This document shows, piece after piece, positions 51,490 through 61,019 of a stretch of DNA of 64,000 bases. The notes under the pieces are model-generated. The model had not been told where the DNA came from and searched no databases. It worked only from the letters and a program-made list of their open reading frames with translations. Within the stretch, counting starts at the first letter, position 1, and every line of letters begins with the position of its first letter. Location: NCBI GenBank assembly GCA_963773875.1, contig CAVZCV010000008.1, positions 124,001 to 188,000 of the forward strand, given 5' to 3'. Both the position numbers and the translations under genes were made by a program. The stretch is from CAVTYH01 sp963773875 (GTDB lineage: Bacteria > Planctomycetota > Planctomycetia > Pirellulales > JADZDJ01).

Positions 51490-53091
51490 CTAATTGCCTG
51501 ATTCCTCCTCAGTTTGTCCCGTCGTTCGCCCGCAGGCTGACGCTCGAAGTCGTTGGATCAGTGTTTCGTTTGCAGCGGCCCCGGACATCCCACGCCGCAG
51601 TGCAAATAATCCGAATACTGCAAGGCTCAATAGTCCGATGGAAGTTGGTTCTGGCACCGCCGCAACCGTCGCGTTCCCGAGATTTTGTCCGGTGAGTAGA
51701 TCCAACAGTGCTTGGATGTCGGCGTTGTTGATTCGCCTGTCACCGTTGAGATCACCGATGGCCAGTAATTCTGCGGCTGAAAGTTTGTTGTTGGCCTGAA
51801 ACTTGTTTAAATCGGTGAGCGACTGGAGCATCGCCGCGACATCGGCACTCGTGACTTGGCCGTCGAGGTCGAAATCGCCCGGTAAGCGCACGGGGCTCAA
51901 CTCGAAGATCGACCCTACGCCCGCGGAGCCGCCAAATTCAGTCGTACCAAATAAGTGGCCGTGGCCGTCGCTGATCAAAGAGCCCAGCGACGGTCCATTT
52001 GTTTTGTCGAAGTTGAAAAGTGTGGATACGGCGTCGGCGCCAGGGTGGAATTCGAAAACTGTGCCGACGTCATTGGCTCCTCCCGCGGATGTCGTTCCGA
52101 ACAGATTGCCCTGAGCATCAAGCAAGAGCCCTGCCAACGGCTCCGACCCGTGCGTGCCATCAAACGACGCCAGAGTTGTGACCTTCCCGGAACCGGCGAC
52201 GACTTCGAAGATCGTGCCTTTGCCGCTCGCGCCGCCGAACTGAGTCACCCCGAACAAGTCGCCGTTTTTGTCGCGGACGAGATCTCCGACAGCTTTAAAG
52301 CCCCCGCCGCCGCCATCGAAGTTGGCGAGTGTTATGAGCGCGTGAGTGTCGGCAGTGATCTCATAAACAGTGCCTGCGCCGACGGTCCCACTTGTCGCGG
52401 AAAACGCGGGACCTCCCTGGCTCGTCGTGCCGAATAGGTTTCCTTGGGCATCGGCAATCAAGCCTCCGCCTGGAGCCAGCCCATTGGTTCCGTTAAACAA
52501 GGCCACGGTACTCACGGCATTGGTGCCGCGCCCCGCGCCGACCGCGATTTTGAAGACCGATCCGTTCGCGGACGGGCCGCCCTTTGCCGCAGCGACAAAC
52601 AGATTTCCTTGGGCATCGAATAGCGGGCTGCCCGCAGGTGCGTCAGTTTGGCCCGTGGGTCCGGTTTGCACGATGTCCGTTAGTTCATGGGTAGCGGCAT
52701 CGACCCGGAAGACCGTACCGCCGAATAGGTCACCGCCTCCAGCCGGTGTTGTGCCAAACAGATTGCCAGAGCGGTCGATGCTCAAGCTGCTCTGTGGGGC
52801 GGATCCGTTGTCGCCTGCCAAATTGAAGGTCGCCAACGTCAAAATCGTGTTCGAACCCGACGGGAGCTCAAACACGGAACCGTCAGAGGACGGTGAACCG
52901 TCAAAAAACGGTAATCCAACGCCAATCGTCGTGCCAAACAGGTTCCCCTGCGCGTCCATGACCAGGCCGGCCGCAGGGCCGCTGTTGCCGGGATCAGTGA
53001 AGGAGGCCAAAGTCGCGAAGCTAAACTGCGCGTTGGCAACGGAGGACGCGGTGCCAATGATTGTCAGGAAAAGGATGATGCGCCGGCGCAT
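51490..53091 (-). CDS. Gloeo_Verruco-repeat secreted protein with dockerin-like repeat and PEP-CTERM tail
   Basis: Exported beta-propeller-like protein of 533 residues. Start is ATG 53091 (MRRRIILFLTIIGTASSVAN, signal peptide), with AAGGAAG about 10 nt upstream. The body consists of about nine copies of a repeat of 45-60 residues with D-A-Q-G-N-L-F-G-T-T and G-G-x-x-x-x-G-T-V-F-E-I, known as the Gloeo_Verruco repeat (TIGR03803). Two EF-hand-like dockerin motifs follow (GDFDLDGQVTSADVAAML, GDLNGDRRINNADIQALL) and then AAVPEPTSIGLLSLAVFGLF with RR. The tail after the anchor is 25 residues longer than usual and polar. Role unknown, probably surface attached. Confidence 0.87.
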   Translation of the reverse strand: MRRRIILFLTIIGTASSVANAQFSFATLASFTDPGNSGPAAGLVMDAQGNLFGTTIGVGLPFFDGSPSSDGSVFELPSGSNTILTLATFNLAGDNGSAPQSSLSIDRSGNLFGTTPAGGGDLFGGTVFRVDAATHELTDIVQTGPTGQTDAPAGSPLFDAQGNLFVAAAKGGPSANGSVFKIAVGAGRGTNAVSTVALFNGTNGLAPGGGLIADAQGNLFGTTSQGGPAFSATSGTVGAGTVYEITADTHALITLANFDGGGGGFKAVGDLVRDKNGDLFGVTQFGGASGKGTIFEVVAGSGKVTTLASFDGTHGSEPLAGLLLDAQGNLFGTTSAGGANDVGTVFEFHPGADAVSTLFNFDKTNGPSLGSLISDGHGHLFGTTEFGGSAGVGSIFELSPVRLPGDFDLDGQVTSADVAAMLQSLTDLNKFQANNKLSAAELLAIGDLNGDRRINNADIQALLDLLTGQNLGNATVAAVPEPTSIGLLSLAVFGLFALRRGMSGAAANETLIQRLRASACGRTTGQTEEESGN

Positions 53092-53500
53092 TTTATGCAC
53101 TTCCTTTACTAAATACCTGTTTGCTGAAACTAACGTGAACTTCACAAATCACCTGAACTAATCGGGGAAGCGATCGGATTGACTTCCGGATCGAGCCCCA
53201 GAGTCTGGTTCTCCTAAGCTCGTCTATGAGCTACTACCGGAATTGCTCGCTAGATCTACGCCGGAGGCGGAATTTTTTTGCCAGACGCGGCCGTACAACG
53301 CGGTTGTCTGATGAGATTTCTGCCTCTGGCCGCTAAGATTTCCAGGTCAGTTAGCGATGTCGATCTCAGCTGACGATAAAATCAGAATAGCTCTCGCTCG
53401 CACGCGTTGGCGATTGGCGTGGCGTGATTTGCATTGGCGCTGATACACAATAAGAAAACCCTTCGACGGTTTGGCTGACGGGCTCATTTCGAAGAATAGT

Positions 53501-53530
53501 TGGGGCGACCGGACACCAATTGAACTTTTT
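53501..53530 (+). repeat. 30-bp direct repeat, left copy
   Basis: GGGGCGAC, then ACACCAATTGAACTTTTT, with 28 of 31 bases matching the copy at 61498-61528. The sequence after it is also partly similar (GGCC.AAGC). The copies flank the UspA to P-ATPase-fragment cluster. The gene-free stretch is 53092-53745. Confidence 0.75.
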
Positions 53531-53745
53531 TTGGGTGCCCTAAAAGACTGGCCTAAGCCAATAATCGCTGCCGGTGAGCGACTTATGGCGAATCTGACAA
53601 AGTAAAGAGCGTCGTGTAACCCGCGCAGTTCCGCGTTTGGTTGATTTGCATAAGCGACTTGTGCAGCAACCCCAATATTCGGCATCGATGCCTTCGCTTA
53701 ATCGTCTTTCGGAACCGCAGATGTTTGGGGTACAACAATTGTGTT

Positions 53746-54180
53746 ATGAACATCCGACGGATTTTAGTTTCAGTTGACGGCAGCCCCATAGCCGCCCACG
53801 CCGCCGACGTTGGAATCGACCTTGCTCGGTCGCTCGGCGGTGAGGTGGCCCTCATCCACGTAGTCGATCCGTCGGAAAACACAATTCCTGAGGGTGGTGT
53901 TGCAGCGTCAGACCTGGTGGAGTTGGCCAAGCAAGGCGGGAAGCGACTGCTTGCTGAGTTCAGCCCACGCGTGGCTCTCCAGACGCCTCCCCTAGAATTT
54001 CTTCAGATTGGCAAGCCGGCCACGGAAATCGTCAAGGCCGCGAAGGACTGGCCGGCGGACATCATCGTCCTCGGCAGCCACGGGCGCGGGGGCGTCGATC
54101 GCCTCCTGCTCGGCAGTGTTGCTGAAGGAGTAATGCGTCATGCCCCCTGCCCGGTTCTTGTGGTGCGAGCGCAAAAGTGA
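53746..54180 (+). CDS. Universal stress protein (UspA family)
   Basis: Cytoplasmic nucleotide-binding stress protein of 144 residues. It starts with the typical RRILVSVDGSPIAAHAADVG, has ALIHVVDP in the second strand, and ends with VLGSHGRGGVDRLLLGSVAE and CPVLVVRA, the G-2x-G-9x-G-S/T motif that binds ATP. Start is ATG 53746, within a longer open frame. The stop overlaps the GTG start of the P-type ATPase by 4 bases, so they form one operon. UspA next to an H+-ATPase and DUF3141 is a common grouping in stress/microaerobic clusters of bacteria. Confidence 0.9.
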   Translation: MNIRRILVSVDGSPIAAHAADVGIDLARSLGGEVALIHVVDPSENTIPEGGVAASDLVELAKQGGKRLLAEFSPRVALQTPPLEFLQIGKPATEIVKAAKDWPADIIVLGSHGRGGVDRLLLGSVAEGVMRHAPCPVLVVRAQK

Positions 54181-55970
54181 CCCCTTCCGAGAAACCGGTC
54201 GAACCTCGCGAACCCCAGACCGAGCCGGGAAGAACTGCTGCCGAAGAATTGCACATCCTCGCGTCGGACCTTCAAGCCGGCCTTACTAGTGCCGAAGCCA
54301 AATCGAGGGTGGAGCGGGTGGGCGCGAACGAGGTCCCGGAACAGCCAGTTCATCCGCTGGCGATCTTCGCCAGCAAGTTCTGGGGCCTATCGGCATGGCT
54401 GATCGAACTGATCGTCCTGCTTTCGTTTCTTCTATACAAATACACCGACCTAGCTGTGGCACTCACGCTTCTCGTGGTTAACGCGATTTTGAGTTTTCTG
54501 CTAGAGGAGCGCGCTTCGACGGCGGTTGCGGCGTTGCGCCATCGCCTGCAAGTCACCGCACGTGTGCTTCGCGATGGTAGTTGGCGGTCTCTGGCGGCGC
54601 GTGAGCTGGTCCCGGGCGATATCGTGCGGGTGCGCACGGGCGACTTCGTCCCCGCGGACGTACAGCTCCTCGACGGCCAATTGCACGTCGACCAATCCGC
54701 GCTGACCGGCGAGTCGCGGGAGCAGCGCAAAGCCACAAATGACTCGCTCTACTCCGGTTCGATCGTGCGACAGGGCGAAGCGACCGCCCTGGTGATGGCT
54801 ACTGGCTTGAAAACCTACTTCGGCCGTACCACCGAACTCGTTCAGAATGCCCGTCCCAAGCTGCATGTCGAGAAGGTGGTGACGCGCGTCGTTCAATGGC
54901 TCTTTCTGATTGTCGGCGTGCAGGTCACCCTGGTCCTGACATTGGCACTGGCTGAAGGTCTGCCACTGCTTGAAATTCTGCCGTTGAGTCTCGTCCTGCT
55001 GATGAGTGCGGTTCCGGTGGCGCTGCCGGTGATGTTTACGGTGAGCATGGCGGTGGGCTCGATGCAACTGGCGCGGCGTGGGGTCTTAATCACGCGACTC
55101 AGCGCTGCCGAGGACGCGGCCAATATGAACGTGTTGTGCGCCGACAAGACCGGCACGCTCACGATGAACCGCCTGTCGCTATTCGGCGCATTGCCCCAGG
55201 CCGGATTCACGGAAGCGGATGTTGTGATATCCGGCGCCCTGGCGTCCCAGGCAGCCAACCAGGATCCGATCGACCTAGCATTTCTACGCGCCGTGCAAGA
55301 ACGTGGGCTAAAAGTCGGAATGGATAAGCAGCTTTCGTTTGTACCCTTTTCTCCAAGTACGCGCAGGACGGAAGCACAAACCGAAATCGGAGGCCAACGA
55401 ATGCACGTCATGAAAGGCGCTTTGCGAAGCGTGGTCCAAGTCGCCGGTTGGGAGGAATCGGCAATTGCGGCCCTGGAAGGACGTGCCAGCGCCGAGGCGC
55501 ATAACGGTGTCCGCGTCTTGGCCGTGGCGCGAGGGATGGAGAACTCGCCGCTGCAACTCGTGGGTTTGGCACTGCTCCGTGATCCGCCGCGTGCTGATTC
55601 ACGGCAACTGATCAGTGAACTTCAGTCCCTGGGGATCACCGTCAAGATGCTCACCGGCGACGCATTGCCAGTGGCGCGCGCGGTGGCGCGAGAGTTAGGT
55701 CTCGGCGATGTGATCCGCGCTCCAGAATTGCGGGCTGAGTTGACTGAGGATGGCGCACGCGCCGCCGAACTAGTGCTCACCGCCAGCGGCTTCGCCGAGG
55801 TGTACCCCGAGGACAAGTATCTGGTCGTGAAGAGCCTGCAGGCAACGGACCATGTTGTAGGAATGACAGGCGACGGGGTCAACGATGCTCCGGCGTTGCG
55901 CAAGCCGAAGTGGGCATCGCTGTCAGCGGCAGCACCGACGTGGCCAAGGGTGCGGCCAGCGTTGTACTGA
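54177..55970 (+). CDS. P-type H+-ATPase-like cation pump, N-terminal part
   Basis: P-type ATPase of the P-IIIA (plasma-membrane proton pump) or related type. In order: GANEVPEQPVHPLAIFASKF, WGLSAWLIELIVLLSFLLYK (first helices), the actuator loop LTGES, the membrane motif VALPVMFTVSMAVGSM, the phosphorylation site CADKTGTLTMN and the hinge MTGDGVNDAPALRK. The start is GTG 54177, overlapping uspA. The true frame leaves at about 55905: the tail after PALRKP is wrong, and the next frame gives AEVGIAVSGSTD. One G is missing in CAAGCC (should be AAGGCC). Combined length is about 825 residues, as in the family. The pump should use ATP to export protons or move another cation across the inner membrane. 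Confidence 0.9.
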   Translation: MTPSEKPVEPREPQTEPGRTAAEELHILASDLQAGLTSAEAKSRVERVGANEVPEQPVHPLAIFASKFWGLSAWLIELIVLLSFLLYKYTDLAVALTLLVVNAILSFLLEERASTAVAALRHRLQVTARVLRDGSWRSLAARELVPGDIVRVRTGDFVPADVQLLDGQLHVDQSALTGESREQRKATNDSLYSGSIVRQGEATALVMATGLKTYFGRTTELVQNARPKLHVEKVVTRVVQWLFLIVGVQVTLVLTLALAEGLPLLEILPLSLVLLMSAVPVALPVMFTVSMAVGSMQLARRGVLITRLSAAEDAANMNVLCADKTGTLTMNRLSLFGALPQAGFTEADVVISGALASQAANQDPIDLAFLRAVQERGLKVGMDKQLSFVPFSPSTRRTEAQTEIGGQRMHVMKGALRSVVQVAGWEESAIAALEGRASAEAHNGVRVLAVARGMENSPLQLVGLALLRDPPRADSRQLISELQSLGITVKMLTGDALPVARAVARELGLGDVIRAPELRAELTEDGARAAELVLTASGFAEVYPEDKYLVVKSLQATDHVVGMTGDGVNDAPALRKPKWASLSAAAPTWPRVRPALY

Positions 55971-56659
55971 CCAACGAGGGCCTGGCAAGTATCGTCGACC
56001 TAGTAAAGAACGGCCGCGCGATTTACCAGCGCGTCCTTACGTGGATCGCGAATAAAGTGAGCCAAACGATCGTAAAATCAGGGTTCGTCGTGATCGCATT
56101 TTTTGTCACCGGCAAATTCGTCATCTCGGCGCTGGGGATGATCCTGCTTGTCTTTCTAACGGATTTTGGGAAAATTGCGCTCGCGACCGATCGAGTGCGG
56201 CCATCGCAGCAGCCCGAAACTTGGAACATCGGTCCACTGGTGAAAGTAGCTGTGCTCCTTGGCGTGCTCATCCTCGTGGAGGCGCTGGGACTGCTCGCCG
56301 TTGGCTGGCACTGGTTTAGCCTTGGTCACAACAACGGCCAACTACAGACATTTTCGCTGCAGACCTTGCTGTTCTTTGCGTTGTTCTCGATCTTATCGAT
56401 TCGGGAGCGAGGCGCGTTCTGGGCCTCGCGACCTGGCAGGATGCTGATTGCATCGCTCACCCTCGAGGCCTGCACGGGGCTGATCATCGGTGTGCACGGT
56501 CTAGCCGAATTGAGGCCGCTGCCGCTGGGGCAAACGGCGTTCATAATTGGTTACACGCTGGTCTTTTCACTTTGCATCAACGATTTTGTCAAGCGGCGGC
56601 TCATCTCTCGATATTGGAGACCACGGCTTGCAGATCTCGGCGGTTCTGGGACGTTTTGA
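55910..56659 (+). CDS. P-type ATPase, C-terminal part in the shifted frame
   Basis: Continues the pump: GIAVSGSTDVAKGAASVVLT, NEGLASIVDLVKNGRAIYQR, then six helices (KSGFVVIAFFVTGKFVISAL, LGMILLVFLTDFGKIALATD, VAVLLGVLILVEALGLLAVG and others), typical of the last membrane domain of proton ATPases. It is not separate: no ribosome site, and the coding begins at the hinge of the preceding frame. No regulatory tail follows. The stretch 56660-57171 afterwards is without a gene I can support. Confidence 0.87.
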   Translation: MGIAVSGSTDVAKGAASVVLTNEGLASIVDLVKNGRAIYQRVLTWIANKVSQTIVKSGFVVIAFFVTGKFVISALGMILLVFLTDFGKIALATDRVRPSQQPETWNIGPLVKVAVLLGVLILVEALGLLAVGWHWFSLGHNNGQLQTFSLQTLLFFALFSILSIRERGAFWASRPGRMLIASLTLEACTGLIIGVHGLAELRPLPLGQTAFIIGYTLVFSLCINDFVKRRLISRYWRPRLADLGGSGTF

Positions 56660-57171
56660 ACTTTAGCAACCGCAATTCCACAAACGGTGTCTCGGCGTCA
56701 CTGTTGACGCCGTGCTGCTGTTCAACATTTTGCATTGCGAACAGCCTGTCAGGTTCCCTCTTTGCGACTGCCTCAATTCAACGGGCAATATCATCGTCAG
56801 AGGGCCGCGAAGTGCTGGGAACCGTGAACAGATCAGCTGTCCGGATCGACCCGATTTTGATATAATGCGTTCGTCCGAATCGTTCGTGACGGGCGGTTCA
56901 ATTCGCCATCCCAACAGATGGTCATCTGATGGTCGCCAGGCGCTTTCAGGTGGTTAGTTTCTCGGTCACGCTGGCCGACCACTTGGCAGCAATTTCGTTT
57001 TTATGGCTGCTGAAAATGCGCAGTCAGATTGTGCCTGCGATCAACGATCCTCAAAAGATCGCCTTTAACTTTGATGGTGGCGACGGCAGAGTGCATCGAA
57101 AATAAAGCCCACGACGAAGTCAAGATTCGCGGTTCGATTGAAGCAGATTATCGCTGACGCACCACGATCGG

Positions 57172-57699
57172 ATGGGTACGAGCATGGAGAACGAAGGTCC
57201 GTTCGTTGCCGCCGTAAGCCCACTTAGGTTTTTCGACGCATGGAATCGATATTTGACGGATTCTGCCGAGCGCTCGCTGCTGTTTTGGGATGTGCTACGC
57301 AAGCGCGGGGACGACTTTCTTCGCCACGCGGTCAGCGCCAAGCCGCCCGTCCTCATGTTCGATTATGATACGCTGATCGATGGTCGCACACTGGATCGGC
57401 CGTGCAACTACGCACTGCTGCGTATCTGCCCCCCACACGGAATGACCGTTGATTCCACAAAGTGGCCAATCGTTGTAGTGGACCCGCGGGCTGGCCACGG
57501 ACCAGGTGTAGGCGGTTTCAAACTCGACTCAGAAGTCGGCTTCGCGATGCGCGGGGCACCCTGTATATTTCATCAGCTTCTACCCGCAACCAGTAAGAGG
57601 CCAAACGTTGCTGGATATTGGCGAAGCAGAGTCAAGATTCCTCGTGGAGGTGGCGCATCGCCATCTGAAAGCTCTCGGCAAGCCCTGCGTTATCGGTAA
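57172..57699 (+). CDS. DUF3141 protein, N-terminal part (frame 1 of 3)
   Basis: First of three frames of a DUF3141 alpha/beta-hydrolase-like protein (PHA-synthase-related, cytoplasmic). From ATG 57172: FFDAWNRYLTDSAERSLLFW, DVLRKRGDDFLRH, PPVLMFDYDTLIDGRTLDRP and VVDPRAGHGPGVGGFKLDSE are all characteristic. The frame ends at about 57565 in GCGCGGGG; the homologous text then continues one base away as GHPVYFISFYPQPVRGQ. Two bases (CG) are missing, or one is extra. DUF3141 is often found with UspA and phosphate acetyltransferase or acetate kinase genes in PHA/redox clusters, here with UspA and a P-type ATPase. Confidence 0.8.
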   Translation: MGTSMENEGPFVAAVSPLRFFDAWNRYLTDSAERSLLFWDVLRKRGDDFLRHAVSAKPPVLMFDYDTLIDGRTLDRPCNYALLRICPPHGMTVDSTKWPIVVVDPRAGHGPGVGGFKLDSEVGFAMRGAPCIFHQLLPATSKRPNVAGYWRSRVKIPRGGGASPSESSRQALRYR

Positions 57700-58501
57700 T
57701 TGCCAAGCGGGCTGGGCCGTGGCTGCTTTAAGCGCGATTCAACCCGACCTCGTCGGACCAATTATTCTTGTTGGCGCACCACTTTCGTATTGGGCTGGTG
57801 CTGATAGTCAGAACCCGATGCGTTACGACGGTGGGCTACTGGGCGGCTCTTGGGTTACCAGGTGTTTCGCGGATATCGGCCACGGCACGTTTGACGGCGC
57901 CTGGCTCGTCCAAAACTTCGAGTACCTGAATCCGGCTCACACATTATGGCAAAAGTCGTACGACCTCTACTCCCACATCGACCAGGAGGAACAGCGCTTT
58001 TTGGATTTCGAGCGCTGGTGGGGAGGCTACTACCTGCTGACCAAGGATGAGATGACGGATATCGTCGACAACCTCTTCATTGGCAACAAACTAGCCCAAG
58101 GATTGAAACTTCCCCGCGGGCAATTGATTGATCTAAGGAATATCACCTCGCCTTTGGTTGTATTTGCCTCGTGGGGTGACAACATCACGCCGCCAGAGCA
58201 GGCGCTGGACTGGATCATCGACGTCTATGGGCACGAGAGCGCCATTATCGACCGAGGCCACGTGATCATCTATCTGCTTGCCAAAGACGTTGGGCACCTT
58301 GGGATCTTTGTTAGCGGAAAAGTTGCTCGGAAAGAGCACTCGGAGCTAATCAGCGTTTTGGAAATGCTGGGGATTTACCGCCGGGACTATATGAAATGGT
58401 CATCCAGCAGGGCCCCGCACACGGCCTTGCAAGCAGTCTTCACCAAGACTCCTACACGGTTCGTTTCGAAACCCGGACAATCGGTGATCTGCGGGCGCTA
58501 A
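57608..58501 (+). CDS. DUF3141 protein, middle part (frame 2 of 3)
   Basis: Central alpha/beta-hydrolase domain: LLDIGEAESRFLVEVAHRHL, the nucleophile-elbow-like VIGNCQAGWAVAALSAI (G-N-C-Q-x-G), ILVGAPLSYWAG, RFLDFERWWGGYYLLTKDEM and SPLVVFASWGDNITPPEQA, a region where the acid residue is expected. VGHLGIFVSGKVARKEHSEL is the last strong match. The true coding begins near 57565 and leaves this frame at about 58390, where GACTATATGAAATGG should read with one more G (YMEMVIQQG). The catalytic role of the family is not established. Confidence 0.82.
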   Translation: MLDIGEAESRFLVEVAHRHLKALGKPCVIGNCQAGWAVAALSAIQPDLVGPIILVGAPLSYWAGADSQNPMRYDGGLLGGSWVTRCFADIGHGTFDGAWLVQNFEYLNPAHTLWQKSYDLYSHIDQEEQRFLDFERWWGGYYLLTKDEMTDIVDNLFIGNKLAQGLKLPRGQLIDLRNITSPLVVFASWGDNITPPEQALDWIIDVYGHESAIIDRGHVIIYLLAKDVGHLGIFVSGKVARKEHSELISVLEMLGIYRRDYMKWSSSRAPHTALQAVFTKTPTRFVSKPGQSVICGR

Positions 58502-59382
58502 ATCCTGACCGACGAGTTGGAGAGGATCTTTTCAGCACCATCAAACAGGTTTCTGAGCGCAATGAATTGCTGTACGAATGGTTGTGGGGGCCGATCGTGC
58601 GCATGTTGTCGACAGAAGGCGGCGCTCGACTACTGCGCTGGTTGCACCCCATGCGGATGAAGCACTACCTGATATCGAGCTACGACCCATTCCTCGTCGC
58701 GGTGGCTCCGCTAGTCGCTTACATCCGCGAGCACCGAAACGTGGTCCCGGAAAACAATCTATTTACCGATCTAGAAAGAAGCGTTTCCAAGGTAATCAGC
58801 AGCGCCCTGAATTTCTTCCGAGATATGCGCGACAGCGCTGTTGAGCAAGCGGTGAAATGGGCATTCGGTCCAATCGGTTTTGGAGCCATTTTCCCGCCCG
58901 AGCCGCCACTGGAGACGTCGACCGCAACGATTGCCGAACAGCGCGCGAAAGCAGAACTCGCACAACTGAAAGATCAGTTTGAAGAAGGCGGTCTGGCCGA
59001 AGCAGTCGCGCGAATGTTAGTTGCCGTCATCAAAGCGAAAGGCGCAATTAGGCGCCGCTCCCTGATGATTGTCGGCGAGCTCAATCGGCACGTGCGTGAC
59101 TTGCCGACGCTCTCGGAAACGGATTTTCACAAAGTGCTTGCCAAACAGGCGCTATTGATGGAGTTGGATTCGGAAGCCGCTCTCGCTGCCCTACCACATC
59201 TGCTACCGAGTCCGGCACAGCGTAGCCGCGCCGTGGAAATTGTTTCCCGAATCATGCAGCTGGAGCCGAAGGATTGTGATTACACATGGCCCTTGGCCAA
59301 GAAACTTGCGAAGTGTCTGGAATTGGGACCGGACTGGCACAAGGTCCCCGCACGCTCGCGCATACCAGCACGACTCAGTTGA
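58396..59382 (+). CDS. DUF3141 protein, C-terminal part (frame 3 of 3)
   Basis: Third frame of the DUF3141 gene: MVIQQGPAHGLASSLHQDSY, VRFETRTIGDLRALNP, then a helical domain (NELLYEWLWGPIVRMLSTEG, RWLHPMRMKHYLISSYDPFL) and FPPEPPLETSTATIAEQRAK, ending in a four-helix part with ALAALPHLLPSPAQRSRAVE, IVSRIMQLEP. The complete protein would be about 735 residues. It is followed by the RND gene 75 bp on. A single protein with two indels is far more likely than three genes, since none of the internal parts has a ribosome site. Confidence 0.8.
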   Translation: MVIQQGPAHGLASSLHQDSYTVRFETRTIGDLRALNPDRRVGEDLFSTIKQVSERNELLYEWLWGPIVRMLSTEGGARLLRWLHPMRMKHYLISSYDPFLVAVAPLVAYIREHRNVVPENNLFTDLERSVSKVISSALNFFRDMRDSAVEQAVKWAFGPIGFGAIFPPEPPLETSTATIAEQRAKAELAQLKDQFEEGGLAEAVARMLVAVIKAKGAIRRRSLMIVGELNRHVRDLPTLSETDFHKVLAKQALLMELDSEAALAALPHLLPSPAQRSRAVEIVSRIMQLEPKDCDYTWPLAKKLAKCLELGPDWHKVPARSRIPARLS

Positions 59383-59456
59383 TACCATTCAAGCGCGAAA
59401 CGTTAACTGCGGGAAGAAATAAACTGTTCGCCCAAAATGATCCGAGGAACGTCGCG

Positions 59457-61019
59457 ATGAACCCGGTCAATTTTGCGCTGCGACATCCGATCACTATACT
59501 GATGCTAGCGGTGGCCGTTGTAGGCGGTGGCATCCTGGCCGCCGTCCGTATGCGAATCGATATTTTTCCGCCCTTCGATTTGCCGCAAATCTACGTCATT
59601 CAAAACTTTAACGGGATGAGCCCAGCCCAGATGGAGGGCTTGATCGTCAACCAGTTCGAACTGAATTTCCAATACGTTGACGGGGTTAAGAACGTCGAGT
59701 CGAAGAGCATCCAACAGGTGGCGCTTATCAAACTCTCATTCTATCCCGGCACCGACATGGCCCAGGCGATGGCCCAAGTCGTGGCGCAAGCCAATCGTTC
59801 GCAAGCGATGATGCCGCCAGGTGTCCTCCCGCCGCAGATCATGCGCATGGATAGCGGAAGCGTACCGGTGGGTTACCTGGTAATGACTAGCAAAACGGAA
59901 CCGCTCGGTACGCTGGCTGACCTGGCCCAACAGAGAATCCGCCCGTTGCTTCAAGCCTACGTTCCAGGAACCGTGGGCACCGCGCCATTCGGAGCAAATG
60001 CACGTTCGATCGTCGTCAATATCGATCCGGACCGTTTACGATCATACAACCTGACACCGGACGATATCGTTTCGGCATTGATGGCAGGAAACGTAATCGC
60101 CCCGGCAGGCAACCTATACATTCGCGACGAGATGCCACTCGTGCCGATCAACGCCATGATTACGGACGTTCAGGAATTCGGCAAGATTCCCGTGAGCCCC
60201 GGACGCAATCTGTATCTTCATGACGTTGCCACGATTGCGGACTCTACCGACGTCAATTTCGGCTACGCAATGGTGAACGGTCGGCGGTCGGTGTACATCC
60301 CCGTGGTGAAGAAAAACACGGCGTCGACATTGACCGTCGTGGATGAGATTCACCGCGCACTGCCTGTATTCGAAAGCTCTCTACCTGAGTCGGTCAAGAT
60401 TAGTTATGAGTTCGACGAATCGCCCACAGTTAAGCAGTCCATCCGAAGCATGTCGACCGAAGGCCTGCTTGGAGCAACGCTGACGGGATTGATGATCGTG
60501 TTGTTTCTCCGCGATTGGCGGAGCGTCGTAGTTGTAGTCTTCAACATTCCGATGGCCTTACTGGGCTCGCTGCTCGGGCTCTGGCTGACGGGAAACACGA
60601 TCAATGTTATGACGCTGGGTGGATTAGCCCTGTCGATTGGCATGCTCGTGGACGAAGCCACGGTGTCGATCGAGAATATCCATGTGCAAATGCAGCGCAC
60701 CGGGTCGCTCGCACGGGCAGTTGAGCGCGGCAGCAATGAGACCGCAGTCCCGCGGCTGCTCGCGATGTTGTGTGTCTTGTCCGTTTTCGTACCCGCGCTG
60801 CTTATGGCTGAGCCAGTGCGATCGCTTTTTGTGCCACTTTCGCTCGCGGTTGGATTTGCAGTGATTTCGTCGTATTTGCTTTCCAGCACGCTGGTTCCGG
60901 TCTTGTCGGTGTTGATATTGAAACATCGCAGCGCAGCCTGTGCCGTCTCCGCGCAAAACAATGTGCAGATGCGCCTTGTCCGGTCATGGCAGCGTGAGCA
61001 CAACAGTGAGCCGTACTAA
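59457..61019 (+). CDS. RND efflux transporter, N-terminal half only
   Basis: Inner-membrane permease of the AcrB/CzcA type. Start is ATG 59457 (MNPVNFALRHPITILMLAVA) with GAGGAACG 9 nt upstream. It shows the first helix, the porter subdomain (FPPFDLPQIYVIQNFNGMSP, FELNFQYVDGVKNVESKSIQ), MPPGVLPPQIMRMDSGSV, and the second helix group with LRDWRSVVVVVFNIPMALLG, INVMTLGGLALSIGMLVDEA and IVLFL. The Asp pair of the proton relay (L-V-D-E-A) is present in part. It ends at 520 residues, near LVPVLSVLILKHRSA, where a normal protein continues for another 500. The tail is non-homologous and runs into a P-type ATPase fragment, so the gene is truncated by a recombination or deletion, not a point change. 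Confidence 0.85.
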   Translation: MNPVNFALRHPITILMLAVAVVGGGILAAVRMRIDIFPPFDLPQIYVIQNFNGMSPAQMEGLIVNQFELNFQYVDGVKNVESKSIQQVALIKLSFYPGTDMAQAMAQVVAQANRSQAMMPPGVLPPQIMRMDSGSVPVGYLVMTSKTEPLGTLADLAQQRIRPLLQAYVPGTVGTAPFGANARSIVVNIDPDRLRSYNLTPDDIVSALMAGNVIAPAGNLYIRDEMPLVPINAMITDVQEFGKIPVSPGRNLYLHDVATIADSTDVNFGYAMVNGRRSVYIPVVKKNTASTLTVVDEIHRALPVFESSLPESVKISYEFDESPTVKQSIRSMSTEGLLGATLTGLMIVLFLRDWRSVVVVVFNIPMALLGSLLGLWLTGNTINVMTLGGLALSIGMLVDEATVSIENIHVQMQRTGSLARAVERGSNETAVPRLLAMLCVLSVFVPALLMAEPVRSLFVPLSLAVGFAVISSYLLSSTLVPVLSVLILKHRSAACAVSAQNNVQMRLVRSWQREHNSEPY

